Part shown: positions 12,716 to 23,491 of the stretch, one piece after another
How the letters are laid out: each line of letters starts with the position of its first letter
How positions within the stretch are numbered: the first letter of the stretch is position 1
DNA from: Apostichopus japonicus
Lineage: Eukaryota; Echinodermata; Holothuroidea; Aspidochirotida; Stichopodidae
DNA: 64,000 nucleotides
Reading direction: 5' to 3'
Assembly (NCBI RefSeq): GCF_037975245.1
Contig: NC_092569.1
Span: 13,437,001 to 13,501,000, forward strand
The notes under the pieces: model-generated
The model's input: only the letters and a program-made list of their open reading frames with translations
Databases searched by the model: none
What the model was told of the DNA's origin: nothing
Position numbers and translations under genes: made by a program

Positions 12716-14112
12716 TAGGCTTTAGTTTTGATATGTTTCTAGACTGGTGTCTCCCCACCACTCTTATTAATTGGAAATTAAAGTGATAAGTGATTGTAAG
12801 ATATTCCTATGTGTAAACGTTACTCGCTTTGGGAATATATATGTTCGCAACTTTCAGAACGCTGAACGCTGACGTCAGCATATGTTTCAGAGTCAGAATG
12901 GGTAGGAGGTGTGCTGTGTTACCATCATATTTACAAACACTTCACATGATGTAGGAAATTCGTATATTGTGACCCTCCTGTGAAGTTGTTGGTCCTCATC
13001 TTACGTCATCATTTTCGGATACGTGCCTGCATGGGTGTGGAGGAGATGTCAGAAATATTGCAATTTAAACCATTTGACATTGTATCAATGTGTGTGTGTG
13101 GGGGGGGGGGGGGGGGGTGGTGGGGAGAAGGGGTCGTTGAAGGGGGGACTGAGAGTGTGCAAGAGTAATCGATAAGTGGTTGGAATAGTTACCGTGCAAG
13201 GTCGATGGAGTTGTGTAACAACACCGAGTTATCGTGCTATTTGTAATATTGATTAAAGTTTTCGAATAGCGGATCGGTATTTATATGTTCACGCCCCTGT
13301 ATAATTGTGTAAGTTTTTGATCGATGTATTGTTTTCAACTGTATTTCTGAGAGGTACCGTACTCAATTTACAGGACTCGCTTCGGAGCGAGGTATTCATA
13401 AAAGAAACATTGAACCAGCTGAAAATGTTAACTTGGTTTACATAGCACAATTACGTAGAGATGAATGTTTCAATAAGGATGACATCAATATTGTCCCCCT
13501 GATCGAGCCCGTCCTCGCTCTCAAAACCACTTTTACAGATAGAATCAAAAAACGCATGTATTTGTCTCTGCTATGTCCCCTCAGGTAGATGTTATTATAC
13601 CCCTCAGCGTGTGTCAAAGTAATATCAACCCGAGTACAATATACCACTGCAGAAGAAAATAGATTTTTGACTAAAGAAAGATGATATTTTTAATCTCATT
13701 CTGGTGAGATTTGCTTTCATGATTCCTATGTTTCGTTTTCGAGATAACAACCATTTGAAAATTTACATGTTTGGAACGAAAATTAACTTTGAGCAAACAG
13801 GTGTGATGTGATAGGATGACAGCAGGGAGTTCCATAACAACTCCCTGGCGACAGTGACAAATTTCTTTCCTGGTTTTCTTCAAAATGTTCATTTATTTCC
13901 CTTAAAACGTACGATACATTAACAAATGTATGAATGCATTACAGTCATTGGGGATTAGTTGGGAGAGGGGGGTGGGTGAGGGTATTGAAAACTTCACTTC
14001 CACTAAAACAAACTTGGAACACATATCCAATCTCAGGTCAAACAACAAAGAGACAGAGACAAAACTGAAAGAAGAGAAAAAGCTTTGTCAGTGTTCACTT
14101 ATGATATCACTC
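12716..14112. other. Intergenic spacer, no gene recognised
   Basis: I see no duplicated gene sequence and no recognisable protein motif here. A G tract with GT-rich flank lies at 13090-13135. Short open frames show no domain, signal peptide or splice pattern. Confidence 0.5.
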
Positions 14113-14484
14113 CTCCATCCGTTGTGGTCAAGTGGTCAAGGCATGCATTGGACTTGTTATATATGGTTTGCAAGTTCGAGTCCTGGCCAGATCATTATAT
14201 TGTGTCCTTGGGCAAGGCACTTTATCTCCATTGCCTCTCTTCACCCATGTGTATAAATGGGGGGACCTTACATGGTTATAGCTGGTAAACATAGTTGCGT
14301 GCGCCGGTTTGTGGCTGCACCCCAGCGTAGACGTGGTGCATTGCAGTGGTACATTGTATAGCGACCAACAGGGACTGTTTGAATTGTGCACACTTTGGTG
14401 TTTGGGTGTGACAAGGTATACCAATCACCAGGGGTTTAATGTTGTCAAGTCGTGTGCAGGGAGGCATTGGCCTCAAACAAGACT
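14113..14484 (+). mobile_element. tRNA-derived SINE
   Basis: The 5' part resembles a pol III internal promoter: an A-box-like GTGGTCAAGTGGTC, and the B-box-like AGTTCGAGTCC about 55 bp later. It is followed by a body containing CTTGGGCAAGGCACTTTATC, a motif I associate with SINE families of marine invertebrates. The fold is not a clean tRNA, so a functional tRNA gene is unlikely. The 3' boundary is approximate. Confidence 0.6.
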
Positions 14485-15180
14485 GAAAACCGTCAACTTT
14501 AAATTAGTTCACTTTTACTAGTCAAAACGGGTCAAATGTTTCAAATGTAGTTATCTCTAAACCAGGATACTTAAAACATGTTCTTTCAATATTCAACCTT
14601 TTTTCTCTCTAGTTACACACGAATTGGAATGCAAATTGCATCAAGATTCCTAGAATATGTAACTCTTTCTTTCATTAGTAAAAATTCAATTTCTCATTTG
14701 GAAGCTATTTCCCCTTTCAGCGACTAATCTACCTTCCCTTTTGAGGCAACGTTTTGTCCTTAGTTGTTGACTCTCTCAAGTCATTCAATCTCAGGTTGAG
14801 CAGATCTCACTTTGTTGAGTGCAATACGTTGAATGTCTATGTAAGTAATGTAGTTACGTTAAAGGTGTCGAACCCTGATGGATATTTGCATATGTCAGTA
14901 TCTGACAGATTAAAACCCCAATTATTAATAGACTTAATAGGTATTAAGATGCCGCGAGCAAAAATTTTCAATTTCTTCTGGGAATAGCTTCTCGATAGCT
15001 GTGAAATCTCCTTCATGCCATCACTAAAGGGACACCTAAGATGGTTGGTTAAACTAGAGAATCAACGCATGTTTTTGCGAGTATGATGCCGAAGCCTATA
15101 TGCCTCATCGGTCGGACCTATTAATTCGAATGGATAATATGATTAGCATCACCAATGCATTCGATTATCTATACATACAG

Positions 15181-15257
<77 letters not shown>

Positions 15258-16289
15258 TTACTAATCAGGAAAAGTGCCAGCAAGTATAAACATGTTTCTT
15301 TTCTTTGAAATGTATTCAAACAAAATCTGTTGTTTTTCTGGCTTAGATGTCGGAGTTCAAACATGGAAATACATGCGGTTCACAAATAGGGTCATTTGAG
15401 GCAGTTTTTGGGTCCACTTTGTGTCTCCCGGAAGCAGCGTACGAACATGATTTATTAAACTGAGTAAAGAGGTTTGTTAACAAGTGACGAAACTTCAGGC
15501 TCGCATTAGACATGGTCATGAAACGGAAAGTATATGGTGCCATGAATAGCCAACTTATTAGCTATGCAATGATGGGTTTGAGGTTTAGCTAGACAAAACG
15601 CCTACAATGACTTAAAGAGACCACATAACATGGCAAATTTAGTGTGGAAGTCAATAGGGCAATTATATGGAGTATGCTACCTTAAAGGGGCTTTCCAGAA
15701 ATTCAACAGACTTCAACATCACTGCCACACAATTACACAGAATACTAAAATCCTCCAGTAAGTCATCCTTGAAGGCAACAAAAGATTTCTTCTTATATTA
15801 ACCTCTGCGTATTTATTGAAAACAAAAAGTCAATTGACAAGAACTTTCAGTAATATCTTCTTTAAATCAGTATATTTTTTAATTTTCTGACCAACAAACG
15901 CTGTTATACAAAGATATGTCATACCATAAAATTCCCCGAATTCAAACGCTTGAGAAAACCAAATATTATCCCTTTACTTATATTATCTAGATAGATAATA
16001 GCATTTTTATTTGCAATGATTTTAGTAAGCATTTTAAAATCATGTTTAAGAAGCCAAGGACTAAACCACGTGCTGGAGCGCTCTGAACTTTTGTCTCCTA
16101 TGATATTCCACCCATCCCGCCAAAGCCCTCACCCCCTCTCGCTAATGACATCCTTTAAAAGATTTCTCTTCATAAACATATCTATACTTCCGCTTACGTT
16201 TATGTTATGATACAAATCTTAAAATACTTATGCCTACATGAAATATCGTTAATCTAAAAGGTAAAACAAAATAATAAAACTAGAGTAAA
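14485..16289. other. Intergenic spacer with TA microsatellite
   Basis: A pure (TA)n tract of about 70 bp occupies 15182-15253. I recognise no gene or repeat family in the remainder. Confidence 0.5.
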
Positions 16290-17492
16290 ATTTTCAACAT
16301 GGTTCCGGTGAGATAAAGATGCAATCATAATGGTTCCAGTAAGCTAAAGGTTCAACCATAATGGTTCCAGTCAGGGGCGTAGCGAAGGGGTTTTTGTTGG
16401 GGGGTGGGTGTGGAGAATTTGATTTGCCGACGGATCTGGAAGTGGTGACTGAAATGGGGGAGGGGTCTAAGGGGAGGGGGTGTCCCCTCCCCATTGTCAT
16501 CATATTTTTTAGATTTGAAACGTCCTTAGATGAAATCTGGTGCATATTTTAAGTAAAATTTGATTTGACGACGGATCTAGAAGTGGTGACTGAAATGGGT
16601 AAAAGGTCTAAGGGTAGGGGGTCTACCCCTCCCCTTTGGAAAATTTTTAGTTTTGAAACGTCCTTAGATGCAATCTGGTGCATATTTTGAGTCAAATTTG
16701 GCACGGAAGAAGCTCCCGTTCTCCTTTTCTCTATTCAGCTTTCCTTCTTTCTTCCCCTTCCGCTCTCTTCACCTTTTCTCCTTTTGCCGACAGACCCAAA
16801 ATTTGCCGACAGCGACCAAATTATTGGGGGGGGGGTGTGACACCCCCACACCCCCCGCTCGCTACGCCCCTGGTTCCAGTAAGCTAAAGATGCAATCAAA
16901 ATGGTTCCAGTACGCTAAATATGCAATCATAATGGTTCCAGTAAGCAAAGACCCAATCATAATGGTTCCAGAAAGCTAAAGACGGAATCATAATGGTTCC
17001 AGTAAGCTAAAGATGCAATCATAATGGTTCCAGTAAGCTAAAGACGAAATCATAATGATTCCAGTAAGCTAAAGACGAAATCATAATGATTCCAGTAAGC
17101 TAAAGACGGAATCATAATGGTTCCAGTAAGCTAAAGATGCAACCATAATGGTTCCAGTAAGCTAAAGATGCAATCATAATGATTCCAGTAAGCTAAAGAC
17201 GAAATCATAATGATTCCAGTAAGCTAAAGACGGAATCATAATGGTTCCAGTAAGCTAAAGATACAATCATAATGGTTCCAGTAAGCTAAAGACGAAATCA
17301 TAATGATTCCAGTAAGCTAAAGACGGAATCATAATGGTTCCAGTAAGCTAAAGATGCAACCATAATGGTTCCAGTAAGCTAAAGATGCAATCATAATGAT
17401 TCCAGTAAGCTGACGATGCATCCATAACGGTTCCAGTAAGCTCAAGATGCAATCATAATGGTTCCAGTAAGCTAAAGATGCAAGTATAATGG
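16290..17492. repeat. 31-bp minisatellite, about 22 units, interrupted by a transposon
   Basis: The unit is approximately TAATGGTTCCAGTAAGCTAA followed by AGATGCAATCA. About 2.5 units lie left of the inserted element (16372-16872) and about 20 lie to its right. Variants GATGCAATC, GACGAAATC and GACGGAATC alternate in blocks, which suggests higher-order amplification. A short version with about four units occurs at 30957-31070. Confidence 0.9.
16372..16872. mobile_element. Non-autonomous hAT-type transposon inserted in the minisatellite
   Basis: The 501-bp element has terminal inverted repeats CAGGGGCGTAGCGA at both ends. It is flanked by a perfect 8-bp target duplication, GTTCCAGT (16364-16371 and 16873-16880), which is part of the minisatellite unit. 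An 8-bp duplication with CAGGG termini is characteristic of the hAT superfamily. The interior holds a roughly 160-bp direct duplication (from 16420 and from 16558) but no transposase frame. Confidence 0.88.
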
Positions 17493-18480
17493 TGCATATC
17501 GTCTACATGGATTCGATATTGTCCATGAAACATGGCAGTTGCATAGATGTACAAAGACCAGATATGTGTGATAAACCAATACTTCTTTATAAAACACCAT
17601 TGATTGCCCAAAAGCACGTTATCAATACTCTGTATAGATATATACAACTATCCACAGTCCTCGCATAAAAACGAGTTCTACTATAGTTATACTCAAATGT
17701 GAAAGTACCTACACTGACCAGTTTGTTTGTGTAAATTCAACTGTTTTGAGCTTTAAGACCTTGAATAACATAGCCCGTCTACCATCAAGCAATCACACCT
17801 TGCCAAAAGGACTTGGCGAACATAATAACGAAAACTCATTATATACATATTTCATATCATGAAATCATGATCAATTTAAAAAAAAATTGATTTTATCAAC
17901 CCCTCTTCTCTCCTGTATTCACAATTGTATTTAATAGTACTGTGTTTTAGAAGAAATTAAATTTGTCGAATAGAATAGTTATCAGTTTAGAATGTGATTC
18001 ATTTTGTCCACTCTTTTACTTTCCTGTTTAATTATATGATAATCTCATTAAACTGAATCAAGTAATGAAGAAGATCAGATGGGATGCAAAAGTAAAGATA
18101 GGACCATCAAATTTGTTATAATATAGAAAACATCCAAAGTTATCAAAATTAAATATGCGAATCTTCGAATATGTTTTATTTCATCATCCAGATAAAGAGA
18201 AAGTAATTGTTTAGTATAATTAACGAAAGGGCTGATTATCTCCCATAGTGTACATCTTCCCCGTATATAGGAACATAGAAATGATGGTCATATTTATTTA
18301 CTTTTTGTTCAACGTAATCCCTTAAAAATGCTAGTCTATAGCAAATTGTGAAAACAATGTCTAAATTATTATCAAATTAAATGCAACAAACAAGTTTGAA
18401 AAGGCGAGGACCGTCATTTTGCTTATATCGGCTGAACTGTTTTTAACTTTGTAAACGTGTCTTATATTGATCAAGGAAGA
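17493..18480. other. 3' flank of gene B, duplicated downstream of gene C
   Basis: Non-coding sequence aligns with 31071-32114 downstream of gene C. It carries no recognisable gene. The shared flank shows that the duplication unit runs from the minisatellite through the gene. Confidence 0.6.
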
Positions 18481-18568
18481 CACCTCACAGAGAGCTGGCA
18501 CCCGATACTCATAGCTAGTACAGTTACTACTGTTCATGTTCCAAAACCGTGCATCAGTAACTACTGGG
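18481..18568 (-). pseudogene. Orphan exon-like segment resembling a C-type lectin C-terminus
   Basis: After an AG acceptor-like site the frame reads DARFWNMNSSNC, then TSYEYRVPALCEV. The W-N-x(4)-C ... C-E pattern recalls the end of C-type lectin-like domains (WND..C.....CE). No other lectin exons are nearby, and it lies 3' of the gene B poly(A) signals. The copy at 32115-32202 differs mostly at amino-acid-changing positions. It may be an exon remnant or chance. Confidence 0.25.
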
Positions 18569-18819
18569 CTGTGTTCGCAACAAGGTAACATGTGTTACAG
18601 GTAGCACATTAATTACTGCAAAGCTGTTACACGTTGAACTATGAGTTCGACAGGTGAAAATTTGCAGTGATTAAAAAAAAACAAAAAACAAAAAAACAGC
18701 TAGAGACTTAAGCTCTTCACTTATCAGTTTCCATGCGCTGATACATAGTCAAAATCAAAATTAAACATATTGATGAGACCAGTCGTTACAGAATGAGGAA
18801 TTCACAAGTTTAAGTATAA

Positions 18820-18830
18820 TTTATTTTATT
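18820..18830 (-). terminator. Gene B polyadenylation signals
   Basis: Two overlapping AATAAA hexamers on the minus strand (18825-18830 and 18820-18825) lie about 100 bp past the stop codon. One is conserved downstream of gene C at 32471-32476. Confidence 0.55.
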
Positions 18831-18929
18831 CTGTGGAATACCTCTTCGAATCCTATACATAACACTCGGCTATGGATTCTAAGATCCCATAGACATGCCC
18901 CCTGGTTTCCCAATACCAAGTTAAGCTTT

Positions 18930-19374
18930 CTAATTAGAGGTATGCCCGGTGATTTTATAGTTTACATATTGTGGTCTTTTGTCACAGAATACAACTGCCT
19001 CTTTTTCTTCAGTGAATATTTTTTTGGAATATTCGTGTTCTTCCCTCATCGAAGCTTCATCGACCATTTTGCCATTTGCATTCTCAACTATCCCTTTTTT
19101 CTTATCAATCTGTTGAAAAGATTTATTTGTATGTTGGATATTTTTAAGATGATCATTTTCCAAAGTTGCTTTGCATTTAATCGTTGCCTTCTTGTCAACG
19201 GTTTCCTGATCAGGCAAAGCATATGTTGGTATTTTCACTTCTCCATCTTCTATACTGTAATATTTAGGGTCAACATTGTACACCATTTCGTCATTGACAT
19301 CACCATGGTGATTCCCTCTGACGTCAGTTCCATTATTATCTTGTTTATCAGGATGAGCAGTTTCTCCTTTTTGT
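18930..19374 (-). CDS. Gene B cytoplasmic tail exon with stop
   Basis: A 445-nt terminal exon after a TTTACAG acceptor completes the SRR codon of the transmembrane exon and reads [20 protein letters not shown] onward to a TAG stop. The 147 residues are hydrophilic, with a Lys/Glu-rich middle. Tyrosines lie in [28 protein letters not shown] and [14 protein letters not shown] fits the pYxN pattern bound by Grb2-type SH2 domains. I see no canonical ITIM or ITAM. The role in signalling is inferred. Confidence 0.82.
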
Positions 19375-19598
19375 CTGTAAAATAAACAAAGAATGAATAT
19401 CTTTTTAGAGTCTTTCGGTTTTTCATTGGCTGAAAACGTTCATTAAAATAAATAAAATTTTGAGGTAAACTTGTAATCACTTTGATTCTGCTTGTCTAAC
19501 CCTATTTTCGTCATTGATTCATGGAATGGTTTCCAATATTTATTACACTTACATGGTTTACATTAAAGCCTCTGATTTGTAAGTATTTCATAATATAG

Positions 19599-19634
<36 letters not shown>

Positions 19635-19666
19635 CCCTATATATATATATATGTATATATATATAT

Positions 19667-19700
<34 letters not shown>

Positions 19701-22700
19701 CTTTCTTTATACACTGTTAAATCCTTTCATTCGCTGATCAAACAGCAATACATATTTATAACTAAGCATCGATTTAAATTGTGGTTACTGTGCATAATTT
19801 AAATGAAAATAAGATTCACCTTCTTGAGCGGTACCAGAGTAAGCCCACAAATGCAAGGACTGGCAATTGTATAACCGCAACTGCGACAATTACTATCCAA
19901 AGACTTGTCCCGCCGTTGTTAGTCTCTATGAGTGAATTCAAAGTGGTTTGTTTTATGGCAACAAAAATAAAAGATAAACTAGACGTTCCACTGAGCCAAT
20001 AAATTGGCACACGTGCTAATCTTTATATTTGTGGTTCGAGCATGATGTGTCACTTCCATTATAAAAACGTTTACAAGTAGAGCCTGTCCACACACAAATA
20101 CAGCTTCCATTGGCTCACATATCTGGGTATTACAGTTTTATGGCATTATAAACTGTCAAATACTATTTTCGCTGAAAGTTTCAAAAGTTTCTGAAGTCTA
20201 CACCTATAGAAGCGTCTCAAAGCTTCTGCCCATATTTCAGTTGATTATACAACTGTAATATTTCAGGGTAAATTTTAACGTTCATTATTTGTATAGAAAT
20301 AATGATAGGTATGAACATTGAAGACACATATACAGATAGGGATATCTTATATCGTCTGGTGTGTATACTTTAAGTATGCTAAGTATAATTACAAAGTTTT
20401 TCAAATTGACGATAAAGTATAAATAGATAGGTAGCATATGTCATCAGCTACGATTGATTGATTGCTCTGAGATAAGCTTTGGAATTTTATTTTTCCTTTC
20501 GTGATTTGTGTCACAGATTGTGTGTTTTTAATATCAGTTAATAAAATCTTGAGGAATACAAAACGGATATTGTCATATTTTTGATTCATTCGATTTATAC
20601 CAGGATGTATTTATCGTTTAAAGTTAAGTTACTACCCGTACCAGTTTTATCTGAATCTGAAGTTTGCATTATTTTCGATGTACGAGGAAGCTCTATGATT
20701 TCAGTTGGAGAACTTTCCCTAGGTCCGGAAGACTCAGAAATGGTAGCTTAATGAAATGGAAAGGAAGAACGAAATAACGGTAGCGATAAATGAAACAATT
20801 GTTTGTAATTTATATTGGCAAAATACTTAACTTGCAGACGTGAGTATATGTAATGTCGTATCACTTATAATTATATTACAGGTGTATTACTATTTCAAAG
20901 TGAATAAGCATCGTTAAATCATCCAGCTTTCTGTGTGTTGAATATAGTAATGGTGCAAATTAGCAAATGCGTTGATCTTGGTTTTCTTGAAATTGTCATA
21001 TTTGATCCGATATAATTATGCTGATGATTTTTTGTTACGAATTCAGATAAAGCAACAATGAATAGTGTATGTCATTAATTAAAAGTTAAAAGCGTCTCTG
21101 AAACAGAAGCAAGCATTGATTGTTATGTGAAAATTTGTATTACGACGGGATTTCGGATAGAAGGGAAAAGAAAACGATGGGGTTGATGACGAGGGAGGCA
21201 GAGCATGTCATAAACGTCCTTTAAAATTCAACAGAGTTGGTTTATAAATCATCGCGTAGTGCAATTTCTCCACTCCTATGAGATATTATACATATATTTA
21301 AATACATTTTATGTTTTGTTATTCATTTTTGTGCATGGTTATTTGTCAAGTGAATTACTTTTCAGGCTAAAAATGACTGAAAAATGACACGGGTAGACTT
21401 GGTAACTGTTGGAACATCTGCACTCAGTAAAAGAAGAAAAGACGTATTGGTCTCGGAGGAATTCTTAGATTCTGAGTTCTACTTATTTTTGTTCCAAAAA
21501 AATTTTTGTTCCAAAAATAAATCCAAAGTTATCATATTAATTATGGATTTACCTCGGCATGAACTAATTCTCATACATTAAGCTAGATTGAAATTGCAGT
21601 TGCTGTCGCAGGAGTGATGCAAATTACGTTATAGTACAAAACCAACTATACGGATACCAAACCTGTGCCGTTACGGAGACAGGATAATCCTAGTCTAACG
21701 TCATTTATCTGATATTAACTTTACCCGGATCCCTGCAGTTCTTCCCAGTGAATCCAGTTTTACAACTACATGAATAGTCCTCCGTCATTTCTTCATTCGT
21801 ACATGTGCCTCCATTCAAACACGCGTTGGGGACACAAAGATCTGTCATCGAGAGAACTATTGAAAGGAACTAAGCTTTGAAATATTGTTGATACGATTAC
21901 AGACATAACATCTATAACAGTGACTGTACATAAAGCCCCGCATGAATCACAAAGTAAAGAAAGGAAATCTTTACACACACACACACACATACCCATACAT
22001 ACAAATACACATACATACACACAAATACACATATACGTTTATACATACACATTGAGCAAACAAAGAAAGACATATAGAAACAGCAGAGAATGTCGATGTT
22101 CGATATTGTCAGACATCTAAACCTTCGTGAAATTTGTTTCGTCATGTTTTTAACTGATTCTGTATCTTACTATACATTAGTATTACACGTTATTGCTTGT
22201 GATCTATACATGAATACCTTACAGCTCAGTGATTAGTAAAAAGGACGTACCCTATCATATCATATCCATACTGCAGTACATCGTATTTCACACCACACCG
22301 CAAAACACCACGTCACGTCACACTGCGTCATCTATCATACCGCACCGCGTCATCCAGACCACACCACACCATATTGAATCACTCTCTTCAACGCTGCATA
22401 CAAACCACACCACATCACACCACATCAGATATCACAACTTACCACAAAGTTGCACCAAGTCACCAACCATTCCGTCTCGTATCATCCACATATACCACAT
22501 TACATCACATACCACATTACACCAAGCCACACCACGCCACATAGCAAATCACATCGTATCACGTCACTTCGTATCACGTCAAGTACCACACTACACCACA
22601 CTACACCACATGCCACCACGCCACGTCACATTAAGTCACGTCAATATCACATTACATCCCGTGCCTTTTCACTATCGTATGATAGACCTGACGTCACACA

Positions 22701-23413
22701 AAATGACTTAAAATTTCACCTGACTTGCAAAAGTTTTACGTTTGACCTGTTGCGTTTGCAACGTGTAACATCTGCATAAGTAAAAAGATGTAATTTAAAA
22801 TGTTATTTCTTTCGTTTATTGATCGTTATCAAAACATAATTCCGCAGTTAGCAGATTCATTATGGATTTACCTCGGCACGAATCGTTCGCATATATTAAG
22901 CTAGAAAATGTAGTTGCTGTCGCCTTAATATTATTGCTTGCATCATTTAAAATAAATCGAAACAGAACTACATAAGGGACGTTTTAATATTATTCAGGGT
23001 GATGAAAATTACATTATAGTACAAAACCAACAACGGATACCAAACCTGTGCCGTTACAGAGACAGGATTATCCTCATCTAACGTCATTTATCTGATATTA
23101 ACTTTACCTGGATCCGTGCAAATTTTCCCAGTGAATCCAGTTGTACAATTACATGAATAGACTCCCCTAAATTTGTCATTCGTACATGTGCCTCCATTCA
23201 AACACGGGTTGGGGTCGCAAAGATCTGTCATGATCGAGAGATATATCGATAAGAACTAAGCCCACACATAATATTGATTGATACGATTACAGATGATTGG
23301 TGTAGACATAACATATTTAACAGTACATAAAGCCTCGCATAAATCACAAAGAAAAGAAACCTTTACATATATCTATTTTCCAACTCATTACGATTTTCAT
23401 TTATATATATATA

Positions 23414-23491
<78 letters not shown>

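Noticed and set aside
14125-14200. Functional tRNA gene
   Set aside because: A- and B-box-like motifs are present, but no intact cloverleaf is seen, and a SINE body follows.
14128-14424. Open frames on both strands near 14.1-14.5 kb
   Set aside because: They lie across the SINE and have no protein features.
16294-16979. Open frames in the minisatellite and inserted element
   Set aside because: They span the hAT-type MITE and tandem repeat; no transposase motif is present.
18942-19385. 147-codon plus-strand open frame
   Set aside because: It is the antisense shadow of the well-supported gene B tail exon, with no splice or domain support of its own.
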